Positions 7,796 to 15,081 of a stretch of DNA of 37,530 nucleotides are shown here, piece by piece. Source of the stretch: an uncultured Clostridia bacterium. GTDB taxonomy: Bacteria > Bacillota > Clostridia > UBA1381. Made by a program: the position numbers and the translations under genes. Below the pieces are notes generated by a model that saw nothing but the letters and a program-made list of their open reading frames with translations, had not been told where the DNA came from and ran no database searches. Positions within the stretch are counted from its first letter, which is position 1, and each line of letters opens with the position of its first letter. The stretch covers positions 1-37,530 of the forward strand of contig CANRAG010000013.1 in NCBI GenBank assembly GCA_947628515.1. Direction: 5' to 3'.

Positions 7796-8152
7796 CTAAA
7801 GCAAGATTATTAACCCGAAAATAGATAAAACAAATCCTATAATTCCCAAAACTATACCGGCTGTGGCCATCCCGCTTTTGTTTCCCTGATTTTTAGCCAT
7901 TGCGCCGAAAATTATGGCGAGAATACCCGCAATAACACCAACGCAGAAAAAGGAAACGATACCCAAAACCAACGAAGCGATGGCAAGTCCTCTGCCCGGT
8001 TCGGGCGCAATATTATTCATTTGCTGATTTTGCGGATATGTATTATAGCCCTGATTAAAATTTTGCGGAGCTCCGTTTGCCAGCATAGCGCCGCACCTCA
8101 TACAAGCCCTTGCCCCGTCAGGGTTTTGCGCACCGCATTTATTACAAATCAT
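7796..8152 (-). CDS. Zinc-ribbon DUF4190-like small membrane protein
   Basis: A protein of 118 residues. It has an N-terminal zinc ribbon (CNKCG...CMRCG), a short Asn/Gln/Pro-rich linker, and two membrane helices (about 55-80 and 95-117) separated by the short loop KNQGNKSGMATAG. This is the pattern of the DUF4190 family, whose function is unknown. AAGGAGG lies before the ATG at 8152. It has its own near-perfect promoter that overlaps the end of the upstream DUF2752 gene, so it is expressed independently. Confidence 0.75.
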   Translation of the reverse strand: MICNKCGAQNPDGARACMRCGAMLANGAPQNFNQGYNTYPQNQQMNNIAPEPGRGLAIASLVLGIVSFFCVGVIAGILAIIFGAMAKNQGNKSGMATAGIVLGIIGFVLSIFGLIILL

Positions 8153-8193
8153 ATGATACCTCCTTAAAAATAAAATATATTTTTTATAGTTAA

Positions 8194-8222
8194 ATTATAA
8201 CATATATAAGCTTCTTTGTCAA
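8194..8222 (-). promoter_or_regulatory. Consensus promoter of the DUF4190-like gene
   Basis: TTGACA (8222-8217), 17 bases, TATAAT (8199-8194), with an extended TG. The TGA inside the -35 box is also the stop codon of the DUF2752 gene. Confidence 0.88.
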
Positions 8223-8581
8223 GAAAAGTTGCGAATTACACCGAATAATGACAAAAAAACTATGGAAAGGTATAAAAGAGTATACAGAACCCGCGCGTTC
8301 ATTATTACCGCAGTTTTCCGAAACATGCACAGTCCCGAAACCAATATCCATAAACACAGAAGAATAAACACCGCGGGGTTATAGAAAAAGGCTTCCCTTA
8401 TATGTAACGACGCCATGGCAAGAAAAAGATGCGTCGTGCCGCAGCCGGGGCATAATAAACCCGTAATTTTGTGAAACATACACGGTATTGCAAAGCCGGA
8501 CGCCTTTATAAAAATAATATATATTCCTCCCAAAATTATGATACCGGCATAAATTTTTAATATATTTCTTCTGTACGACAT
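8219..8581 (-). CDS. DUF2752 membrane protein
   Basis: A 120-residue integral membrane protein with three hydrophobic segments (about 8-27, 63-82 and 95-113). The family signature LLCPGCGTTHLF lies after the first. The CPGCGxT motif is conserved in DUF2752 and may bind metal or form a disulfide; no function is established. Such genes are often beside zinc-ribbon/DUF4190 or CD225-like genes, as here. GGAGGAGAG precedes the ATG but is rather far away (about 12 bases), with a closer AAGG. Confidence 0.8.
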   Translation of the reverse strand: MSYRRNILKIYAGIIILGGIYIIFIKASGFAIPCMFHKITGLLCPGCGTTHLFLAMASLHIREAFFYNPAVFILLCLWILVSGLCMFRKTAVIMNARVLYTLLYLSIVFLSLFGVIRNFS

Positions 8582-8628
8582 AAACCTTGCTCTCCTCCGT
8601 ATTAACGGCGTCTGTTTTTTATATGTTT

Positions 8629-9303
8629 CTATCGGATAAATCTCAAAATCTGACGCTCCGAAGCATTTGTCAATGTTTTTTTAAGATGCTCGATAATCCT
8701 GATTTCAGACTCTTTGGGATCCCTGTCATACGCGGATAACACAAAATCCGCGCCGAACATTTTCTCCGGCGTGGAGTATTTGGCCACGCCCCATCCGTAC
8801 TCGCGCCCGTACCTATCGCGCATATATTCAAAATCGGCGATACACAAAAACGTCTGCATCTGCAATCGCGTAATTACGGTATCAAAGCCCTTGTTTCCGT
8901 CCTTTCGATAGTTTAGCCGGCGCTTCAGCTCTTTAGACAGAATAACGCCGTGTTTTTCAATCTCGTCGTAAACATCCTTATCCTTGTAACGGGCATGCCC
9001 GTCCTCGTAAAACCCTTCAAAGTCGTACCCGTCGCGGCGGTAGTTTGCAAAATCGGGGATCCATTCGCGGCTTACAAATCCGGCTTTATTTCGAAACAGC
9101 TTACCGTACATACATTTTCCGCTTCCTGCAAGCTGTCCCTTCCACTCCCACGCTCCGTCCGTTTCACCCGAAAACCAGTATTTGGGCGCAATATTTTCCT
9201 CAATGGAAAAGCCTTGTATGTCATTTGCAAAGAACGGCAAAAAGCCGATTTCAGAAATGATTTCAAGAATATCGTCCGGACTGTTTATTGTTTTGAGTTT
9301 CAC
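8629..9303 (-). CDS. AlkZ-related protein, possible winged-helix DNA-binding
   Basis: A soluble protein of 224 residues. I recognise a clostridial family with conserved blocks EIGFLPFFAND, YWFSGETDGAWEWKG, WIPDFANYRRDGYDFEG, KGFDTVITRLQMQTFLCIADFEY and YGWGVAKYSTPE. These resemble the AlkZ/YcaQ interstrand-crosslink DNA glycosylase group, but the protein is only about half the length of YcaQ and its enzyme activity is not shown. I chose the GTG at 9303, with AAGGTG about six bases upstream; a GTG at 9312 overlaps that site. It is divergent from the AraC-type gene, 208 bases apart. Confidence 0.7.
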   Translation of the reverse strand: MKLKTINSPDDILEIISEIGFLPFFANDIQGFSIEENIAPKYWFSGETDGAWEWKGQLAGSGKCMYGKLFRNKAGFVSREWIPDFANYRRDGYDFEGFYEDGHARYKDKDVYDEIEKHGVILSKELKRRLNYRKDGNKGFDTVITRLQMQTFLCIADFEYMRDRYGREYGWGVAKYSTPEKMFGADFVLSAYDRDPKESEIRIIEHLKKTLTNASERQILRFIR

Positions 9304-9442
9304 AAATATCACCTTCTAAATTTTTTCCTAAGCACAGTGCCGTTTCCGGAATTATCTTTTTCGTTCATAATACTATTTTACCACTTTTTTCTGCCAATAG
9401 CAATATAAAATTGAGTTTCCGCGCTCAATTCATTAAAAGGGC

Positions 9443-9471
9443 TTCACAAAAGCCGGACAATATGTTAAAAT
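9443..9471 (+). promoter_or_regulatory. Promoter of the AraC-type gene
   Basis: TTCACA (9443-9448), 17 bases, TAAAAT (9466-9471) with an extended TG. A small hairpin TTGAG/CTCAA lies just upstream, at about 9412-9429. Confidence 0.6.
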
Positions 9472-9511
9472 ACAGGTATAAAATACTCTTTTAAAAGGGA
9501 AGTGCTTATAC

Positions 9512-10342
9512 ATGAAACGCAGCGTACCACCGGAGGAGGATATTATAAAAATCCTGCCCGGACACAACTATACAATAGTTCATAAGATTAACGACGCGCC
9601 GGACAGGCTTGAATTCAAGCTGCACAATCACGATGATATATACGAGATTGTGTTGCTCCATGACGGAGACTGCGAGTTTGTCGTTGAGGGCAACACCTAC
9701 AAGGTCGAGCGGCGCGATATTATTTTCACGCGCCCGTTTGAGCTGCACCATATAATATGTCTTACCGACCGGACGTATGAGAGGACAATTCTATATTTAA
9801 AGGCGGATTTCTTCCGTGAGCACGATTGCGGAGAATTTCTCGATATATTTGAAAACCGCGAGCTGGGCACGGGCAATACGGTTTGCGCCGCGCTGTCTGA
9901 TAACGAGCTGCAAAGCTGCATGGGGCGTATATTGAAATATTATAACAAAAGAGCCTACAAGGCGGCGGAAGGGGCTATATATGAGTTTCTGTATCTTTTA
10001 AACAACGCTAAATCTATAGAGGACAACCACTATGCGAAAAATGAGCGTATCCGCGATATAATAGTGTACATAAATAACAACCTGACGGAAAATTTGAAAA
10101 TAGACGAAATATCCGCCAAATTCTTCATAGATAAATATTATCTGTGTAAAAGCTTCAAAAAAAATACCGGCTACACATTGAACCGGTATATTAATTATAA
10201 ACGCATCCTCCTTGTTCAGGAGCTGCACAGGCAGGGACAGACTCTTTTGCAGGCGAGCCTTAACGCGGGTTTTAACAGCTATGCCCATTTCTATAAAACC
10301 TACGTAAAGCAGACCGGACAGCCCCCGAAATCCATGAATTAG
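9512..10342 (+). CDS. AraC-family transcriptional regulator
   Basis: A 276-residue one-component regulator. The N-terminal half is a cupin-type sensor (LHNHDDIYEIVLLHDGDCEFVVEG, here split as HNHDDIYEIV and GDCEFVVEG) that usually binds a sugar. The C-terminal 100 residues are a double helix-turn-helix AraC domain (IDEISAKFFIDKYYLCKSFKK and LLQASLNAGFNSYAHFYKTYVKQTG, with the typical F..Y..Fxxxxxxx.G pattern). No sugar operon is attached; the divergent neighbour is the AlkZ-related gene. Its stop overlaps the spoIIIAH stop on the other strand by 4 bases with no terminator between. Its target is unknown. Confidence 0.92.
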   Translation: MKRSVPPEEDIIKILPGHNYTIVHKINDAPDRLEFKLHNHDDIYEIVLLHDGDCEFVVEGNTYKVERRDIIFTRPFELHHIICLTDRTYERTILYLKADFFREHDCGEFLDIFENRELGTGNTVCAALSDNELQSCMGRILKYYNKRAYKAAEGAIYEFLYLLNNAKSIEDNHYAKNERIRDIIVYINNNLTENLKIDEISAKFFIDKYYLCKSFKKNTGYTLNRYINYKRILLVQELHRQGQTLLQASLNAGFNSYAHFYKTYVKQTGQPPKSMN

Positions 10343-10941
10343 CCCACGGGTATAATCTTTATATTTGATGAGTTTATCCCCGCGGTTGACGTTACGACAT
10401 CCGTAAGCTTTACCACCTCATCATCCGTTAAGCCCTCGGATTTTACCGTCACTATCGCGGTGCCCTCATTTATGTACACGCATATATCCGCAAAACCCTT
10501 CGCCGCCGCCACGTTTTCAACATTGCTCTCAAGCTCAATATTCTGCGCGCACTGCACAAGCTTCTCGCCCGCTAACTTGCGCGTAGCCTCATCCACCGAC
10601 TCGTCCTTTGACGCTGCCTTCAGCGCCTCCATAGCGGCAGCCCGCGCCGTTTCACGGTTCGACTTCGCATCGGCAAAGTATGCCGTATTCTCCATCGACG
10701 CGGCATCTCCTTCCGTATCCTTTTCCGCTTCTTTCTCCGCTTCCTCGCCGTCCTCGTCCTCCTCTGTCTCGTTATTGGAGGAAACCATTTCCGCCTCGCC
10801 CAGCATTTTGCCCGTCTGCACATAGCTGTCATTATCTTTAACCCTTACGGTATCCTGATATGACCAGTTAAGGTATCCCGCCAGACCAATAAGCACCACA
10901 AGCGACGCCGCTATTACTTCTTTCTTTTTCAATATCATCAT
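10339..10941 (-). CDS. spoIIIAH: Stage III sporulation protein AH
   Basis: SpoIIIAH is a mother-cell membrane protein that interacts with forespore SpoIIQ and forms a ring of the feeding-tube channel. The protein is about 200 residues. It has an N-terminal helix (ILKKKEVIAASLVVLIGLAG), an acidic low-complexity linker rich in Glu/Asp/Ala, and the YscJ/FliF-like C-terminal domain (ESNVENVAAAKGFADICVYI). ATG at 10941 with GGAG five bases upstream is preferred over the longer frame, which would overlap spoIIIAG. A second ATG directly follows. It is the last gene of the operon. SpoIIQ is not in this window. Confidence 0.92.
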   Translation of the reverse strand: MMILKKKEVIAASLVVLIGLAGYLNWSYQDTVRVKDNDSYVQTGKMLGEAEMVSSNNETEEDEDGEEAEKEAEKDTEGDAASMENTAYFADAKSNRETARAAAMEALKAASKDESVDEATRKLAGEKLVQCAQNIELESNVENVAAAKGFADICVYINEGTAIVTVKSEGLTDDEVVKLTDVVTSTAGINSSNIKIIPVG

Positions 10942-10958
10942 CTCATCTCCATCTTTTT

Positions 10959-11351
10959 TTATTGCTTCCGTGTATACACGCATACATGGTTTGCCGACGC
11001 GCCCGTAACAGCCGACGCGGCCTCTTTGAGCGCCTGTCTTACCGTAGGATTTTCCGCGCCGTCGGCAATTACGATAACCCCCAACACCTCCGGATACACC
11101 TTATCACTGCCGAACATTCCGTCCTTTGCTCCGCCGGCGGTATATGTCATCATTACGGAAACCTCCCCCGCTCCATTAATCTGTGACAATATCTCACTAA
11201 GCCTTTCCTCCTCTCCGTAGTTGTCCGCCGCGGCGTCGGTTTTCTTATTAAACGACACCCCGCTCGACGCGGCAATAATTGCAATCCCAATTATTAATAT
11301 TACAAGCATTAGACGATTATTCCTGCTTTTAAAAAACTTTTTGACATCCAT
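10959..11351 (-). CDS. spoIIIAG: Stage III sporulation protein AG
   Basis: SpoIIIAG forms a large ring in the mother-cell membrane channel. The protein is 130 residues, clearly shorter than in Bacillus (about 230). It keeps the N-terminal membrane helix (LMLVILIIGIAIIAASSG) and the ring-building domain motifs INGAGEVSVMMTY and PEVLGVIVIADGAENPTVRQAL, but has a short linker between them. It follows spoIIIAF by 7 bases. Confidence 0.93.
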   Translation of the reverse strand: MDVKKFFKSRNNRLMLVILIIGIAIIAASSGVSFNKKTDAAADNYGEEERLSEILSQINGAGEVSVMMTYTAGGAKDGMFGSDKVYPEVLGVIVIADGAENPTVRQALKEAASAVTGASANHVCVYTRKQ

Positions 11352-11358
11352 CCCGCTT

Positions 11359-11817
11359 TTACCTCCCGCCGCGGTTTATCCTTACGCTTTTCGCGCCGTA
11401 AACCTCCCGCAGTCTTCCTATCGCGGCATTGTCTATACCGCCGCCGTAAACAGTGATACTGTTAACGCCCGAAATCTGCCCCGCGCTGTTAACGCTTACA
11501 TCCGCCTCCGCGTCACATTCCGCGCCGAACTCCCGTTTAAGTCTATTCTTTACATCCTCGGCAATCCGGTGTTCAAGCTCTTTTTTGACCTCTGTTGCAA
11601 ACCGCGTTTGTCCGTCGGCTTCATTTTGCTTCGTTTCATATTTAATGCCTTCAAATATATCCGTATTAAGCATGGCAAATATGGGGCGTCCTATACAGAG
11701 CGCCATAACCAGTCCGGTCACAACGCTTATATATTTCTGCCACTTTTCCGGCGACAGCATATTTACTGCCGCCGACATAACCGCGGCGGCGGCAATGATT
11801 ACAATATACGCCCTCAC
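11359..11817 (-). CDS. spoIIIAF: Stage III sporulation protein AF
   Basis: A 152-residue membrane protein with two N-terminal helices (about 3-20 and 32-50, the second with SVVTGLVMALCIGRPIF) followed by a soluble, mostly charged domain. The start is the GTG at 11817, which has GGAAGGAG seven bases upstream; the frame runs further into spoIIIAE without a better start. Its C-terminal domain resembles the ring-building folds of AG and AH. The gap to spoIIIAE is 29 bases. Confidence 0.9.
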   Translation of the reverse strand: MRAYIVIIAAAAVMSAAVNMLSPEKWQKYISVVTGLVMALCIGRPIFAMLNTDIFEGIKYETKQNEADGQTRFATEVKKELEHRIAEDVKNRLKREFGAECDAEADVSVNSAGQISGVNSITVYGGGIDNAAIGRLREVYGAKSVRINRGGR

Positions 11818-11846
11818 TTTTCCGCTCCTTCCCTCAAATTCGCGTC

Positions 11847-12845
11847 CTATCCCGTAGCCCGCAATATTATACATATATTGACCAAAAACAACACGGCGGT
11901 GAGCACAACAACGCCGAACACCGAGGTTACCGCCTCGCTCATACTCCAAAGCATTCCCGATATGCGCTTGTCCGTTACCGGCTCCGTCACGGCAGAGCAC
12001 AGCTTTAGCATAAGCTGCATAACTCCGAGCTTTATAACGGGAACAACGCATATGCTGCACATGATTATTATTCCCGAAACACCCACCGCGTTTTTTATGA
12101 GGCTCGCGGATGTGGTGACGGTGTCGAGCGTGTCGGATAGAAATCCGCCCACAACCGGAACCAGCGAGCCGACCGCAAATTTAATTGTCTTTGCGCTCAC
12201 CGCGTCAAGCGACGATACGGAAAATCCGTAAATCGCGTTTATTCCCGTAAACAGAGTTATGACCAGCGCCATAAGCCAGCGCGTAACGGATTTTATAACC
12301 TTTATAAATCCCGATATACCGCCCTTTTCATTTATATTCCCCGCAACCGACAGAACCGCCGAAAAGGTTATAAGCGGCACAAGGCATTTTTCAATAACCA
12401 ATGACACCACATATACCGCTGACGACAGAACCGGCTCGAACGCCGCCGCGCTCACCGATTTGCAGCAGGTGAAAAGGGATAAAATCAACACGGGCGTAAG
12501 CTTGTTCATAAACGACGTCATATGCGAAACGACCTCCGTGCCGTACGAAAGAGCGGTGCAAAAGCAGCTGAGCGCAAGCCCGCTTATGACGGAAAAAAAG
12601 GTTATAAAAGCGGCTCGTCCGCCCGAATTTTCGCCGAGCGCCGAATTTAACGTGCCCACCGTTGACGACAGCATAGCCATAACAAGTATGATTGCCGCCG
12701 TTTTTGAAAAGCTTTTAACCTCCGTAAACAACTCGTTTAATATATTGTTAAATATGTCAACGGGATTAAGCGAGAAGCCGCCGGACACAATCTCTCTTGC
12801 CGTGTCTGAAAACAAATCGTATCCTTCGATAGCCGGAATTGTCAT
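11847..12845 (-). CDS. spoIIIAE: Stage III sporulation protein AE
   Basis: A polytopic membrane protein of 332 residues with about seven hydrophobic segments. It carries family features such as SFMNKLTPVLILSLFT and FAVGSLVPVVGGFLSDTLDTV. The ATG at 12845 overlaps the spoIIIAD stop (ATGA). At this start there is no N-terminal signal peptide, and the protein is about 65 residues shorter than Bacillus SpoIIIAE (about 400). SpoIIIAE needs a SpoIIIJ/YidC-type insertase for function in Bacillus. An 8-residue longer start at 12869 is possible but would overlap more. Confidence 0.92.
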   Translation of the reverse strand: MTIPAIEGYDLFSDTAREIVSGGFSLNPVDIFNNILNELFTEVKSFSKTAAIILVMAMLSSTVGTLNSALGENSGGRAAFITFFSVISGLALSCFCTALSYGTEVVSHMTSFMNKLTPVLILSLFTCCKSVSAAAFEPVLSSAVYVVSLVIEKCLVPLITFSAVLSVAGNINEKGGISGFIKVIKSVTRWLMALVITLFTGINAIYGFSVSSLDAVSAKTIKFAVGSLVPVVGGFLSDTLDTVTTSASLIKNAVGVSGIIIMCSICVVPVIKLGVMQLMLKLCSAVTEPVTDKRISGMLWSMSEAVTSVFGVVVLTAVLFLVNICIILRATG

Positions 12846-13237
12846 ATGCCGTTCACCACCCTTACGCACATTTCAAGAAGCGATTTCATTACGGGCAGAG
12901 TAAGCGCCAGAATGGCAATCTTCCCCGCCGCCTCCACTTTTGAAGCAATCGCGCCCTCGCCGCTGTCACGCAGAATTTCCGCGGCGAACTGGGCGATATA
13001 CGCCATGCCCGCGGCTTTTATGCATATGATAAAATACCTTATATCAACGCCGCAGCCCTCAATCGCCGCCCTGAGCTCCGTAATAACTCCTGCAATATTT
13101 TCCGATACGCAAAATAGTATTACCGCCGACGCGGCGAGCATAATCAGCATTGCGAACTCCGGACGTTCCTTCCTTACCGTAATTGCGAGCAGGCCTCCCG
13201 CAAAGCCTATCCCGACAATTTTAATCAGCTCGTTCAT
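12842..13237 (-). CDS. spoIIIAD: Stage III sporulation protein AD
   Basis: A small membrane protein of 131 residues with four hydrophobic segments. The family core is FIICIKAAGMAYIAQFAAEILRDSGE (visible as IKAAGMAYIAQFA and ILRDSGE). AD resembles an export-gate component and probably forms the membrane base of the channel together with AC and AE. It overlaps spoIIIAC by 4 bases at its start and spoIIIAE by 4 bases at its end. Confidence 0.94.
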   Translation of the reverse strand: MNELIKIVGIGFAGGLLAITVRKERPEFAMLIMLAASAVILFCVSENIAGVITELRAAIEGCGVDIRYFIICIKAAGMAYIAQFAAEILRDSGEGAIASKVEAAGKIAILALTLPVMKSLLEMCVRVVNGI

Positions 13238-13428
13238 AAATTGAATATCCTTTTTATAGAGTCAAAAAGCTCGCCTATGCGCTGGGTGAGAATAAATAGC
13301 ACCACCACAAGTCCGGCAATGGTTATAAGCAGCGCCTGCTCGTCCCTTCCGGCTCTTGTAAGAAGCTGGTTTATTACGGCGACAACAATTCCCACCCCCG
13401 CTATCTGAAAAATTAAGTCTATATCCAT
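13234..13428 (-). CDS. spoIIIAC: Stage III sporulation protein AC
   Basis: A 64-residue membrane protein with two helices joined by the loop RAGRDEQ, typical of SpoIIIAC (IFQIAGVGIVVAVINQLL...GRDEQALLITIAG). Together with AD it resembles small export-apparatus proteins. The stop overlaps the spoIIIAD start by 4 bases. Confidence 0.95.
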   Translation of the reverse strand: MDIDLIFQIAGVGIVVAVINQLLTRAGRDEQALLITIAGLVVVLFILTQRIGELFDSIKRIFNL

Positions 13429-13447
13429 TCCAAACCGTCAGCTCCTT

Positions 13448-13951
13448 TCAAACAAACGCTATAACGCATGCTATGCCCGTAAGAACGCCACACATACGAT
13501 AGGTCCTTCCCATCCTCGCGTACTCATCTTCCGCTGCCGCAGCGCAAGCCGCCGTAAGCTCTCTCACTCTTGCTATAGCTTTTTGCTGTCCGCTCACGTC
13601 GCTCATTCCCAGATCCGTTCCGAGCGATTTTACAGCCGCTCCCGCCTCGCGGCTAAGCCCCGCCTCGCGCGAGGTCTTGTCCGCGGCGGCCTCCCATGCT
13701 CTCTTTATTCCGAGCCGCGGCATATCCTCTTTGCAGCTCTTATATATGCCACACAGCCTCCGCTCGTCCTTAAACCGTTCAAATATCCTGTCCAGCGTAT
13801 TCTTACCAAAAGAAATCTCGGTTTCCAGAACCGTAAGCGAGGATATGAAGGCATTGAGAAAATCCCTGCTTTTCCTCAATCTGTCCGCCGCCGAAAACCC
13901 GTACATTATACATACCGCGCACACCATGAGCGCTCCGAACAGTCTAAACAT
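13448..13951 (-). CDS. spoIIIAB: Stage III sporulation protein AB
   Basis: A 167-residue protein with an N-terminal and a C-terminal membrane helix around a cytoplasmic helical domain. The domain resembles GspF-type platform proteins (SSLTVLETEISFGKNTLDRIF and YRMCGVLTGIACVIAF). It is expected to contact the SpoIIIAA ATPase. Its start overlaps the end of spoIIIAA by 8 bases. Confidence 0.93.
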   Translation of the reverse strand: MFRLFGALMVCAVCIMYGFSAADRLRKSRDFLNAFISSLTVLETEISFGKNTLDRIFERFKDERRLCGIYKSCKEDMPRLGIKRAWEAAADKTSREAGLSREAGAAVKSLGTDLGMSDVSGQQKAIARVRELTAACAAAAEDEYARMGRTYRMCGVLTGIACVIAFV

Positions 13952-14867
13952 TTTCCTTTATCTCCTCTATAGTGCCCGCCCCGCCGCGTCTTGAAAGCGT
14001 TACCACAACATCAAACAGACTCACAAGATTTTTTATACACCGCCTTTGCATAAGCTGTCCTATATCCCTGCCATGTATGGACGCCATCACAGCCACGCCG
14101 CTGTTCATAATATTTCTAACCGCCTCGGCGTCCTCCGCCGTGCCTATTTCGTCGGTTATGATTACCTCCGGCGACATGGAGCGCAGCAGCATAAGCATCG
14201 CCTGCGCCTTCGGGCAATTGTCGAGCACGGACGTCATATTCCCCAAATCAAACGGACTTTTCCCGTTATACATTGCCGCAAGCTCGCATCTCTCGTCGGC
14301 TATGGCGACACTATAGCCCTTATACGAAAGGCTCCTTGCCATATCCCGGAGCATTGTGGTTTTTCCCGCGCCGGGCGGCGAAACGATAAGCGCGCTCTTA
14401 AGCCCGTCCTTTGCAACCGCGCCTATGACCGGCTCCGCCGCGCCCTTCCTCTCATGCGCGAGCCTTATATTCACCGCCGAAATGTTTTTTATAAACTCAA
14501 CCGTCCCGTTCTCCGTAACGGCAGTTCCGGCAAGCCCTACACGATGCCCGCCGTCAATTGTTATATAACCGCTGCGAATTTCATTCTGTACCGAATACAA
14601 GGATGATTTTGTTATTCTCTCTATAAGCTCCTCCATATGCCGCGCGGTTACCGTTACCGCGTTTATGACGTTATTTACAAGCACAGCCTTGCGCGAAAGG
14701 TAATATATTCCGTCGGAAAACCTCACCGCGAGAGGTTTGCCCGCTATGAGCCTAAGCTCCTCCGCCTCATCAAAATCAATGTTGAACATAAGCTTTCGTA
14801 TATCCTGCGGCAGTATTTCCATGATTTCACGGCCGCGCGTTAATGACTCATTCATTGCAATGTACAT
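13944..14867 (-). CDS. spoIIIAA: Stage III sporulation protein AA, secretion-type ATPase
   Basis: A protein of 307 residues related to type II/IV secretion ATPases. It powers or gates the channel that links mother cell and forespore after engulfment. Walker A is SPPGAGKTT (about 163-171) and Walker B is VIITDE (about 235-240). An ADERCELAAMYNG motif lies between them. ATG at 14867 has AAGGAGAT five bases upstream. It is the first gene of an eight-gene operon, each following the last closely, and is preceded by the repeated leader element described at 14893-14966. A sigma-E promoter is expected for this operon but I could not identify a convincing one. Confidence 0.95.
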   Translation of the reverse strand: MYIAMNESLTRGREIMEILPQDIRKLMFNIDFDEAEELRLIAGKPLAVRFSDGIYYLSRKAVLVNNVINAVTVTARHMEELIERITKSSLYSVQNEIRSGYITIDGGHRVGLAGTAVTENGTVEFIKNISAVNIRLAHERKGAAEPVIGAVAKDGLKSALIVSPPGAGKTTMLRDMARSLSYKGYSVAIADERCELAAMYNGKSPFDLGNMTSVLDNCPKAQAMLMLLRSMSPEVIITDEIGTAEDAEAVRNIMNSGVAVMASIHGRDIGQLMQRRCIKNLVSLFDVVVTLSRRGGAGTIEEIKENV

Positions 14868-14892
14868 CTCGTATCTCCTTTTCGTTACTATG

Positions 14893-14966
14893 TTTTATGG
14901 TTACAGCTTACCTGTACCGCTAAGCTAAAGCATACCTCGTAGCTTAACGGTAACGTTTTATGTTCT
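14893..14966 (-). ncRNA. Conserved leader RNA element, spoIIIAA copy
   Basis: On the minus strand the element begins AGAACATAAAACGUUACC, contains AGCUACGAGGU, and ends ACAGGUAAGCUGUAACCAU. The ends match those of the pyrE leader (23625-23755). Inside, 14952-14940 pairs with 14927-14915 over 13 base pairs, one of them U-G; on the plus strand that position would be a C-A mismatch, so the stem fits the spoIIIA transcript best. The loop is 12 bases (14939-14928). UUACC near the 5' end can also pair with GGUAA near the 3' end. I cannot assign a known RNA family. Confidence 0.55.
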
Positions 14967-15020
14967 ATTCTATTACGGTTTGTCCGAACTTAGAACTGTT
15001 TGCAAATTCAAAATTTATTA

Positions 15021-15049
15021 TTGCTTTATCGCTAAAACTGTTGTATAAT
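15021..15049 (+). promoter_or_regulatory. Promoter of aroC
   Basis: TTGCTT (15021-15026), 17 bases, TATAAT (15044-15049). Transcription would start near 15056, about 25 bases before the aroC ATG. Confidence 0.8.
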
Positions 15050-15081
15050 ATATGCATAAACAAGGTAAAAAGGAGAAAATA

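Noticed and set aside
11221-12231. A 336-residue plus-strand reading frame
   Set aside because: It is antisense to spoIIIAE/AF/AG, which are unambiguous; it has no ribosome site and no recognisable domain. High-G+C third positions of spoIIIA genes keep the opposite frame open.
14931-14960. tRNA-like D-arm sequence (TAGCTTAACGGTAAC) on the plus strand in the shared leader element
   Set aside because: No anticodon arm, T-arm or CCA end can be formed in either copy, so it is not a tRNA or tRNA remnant.
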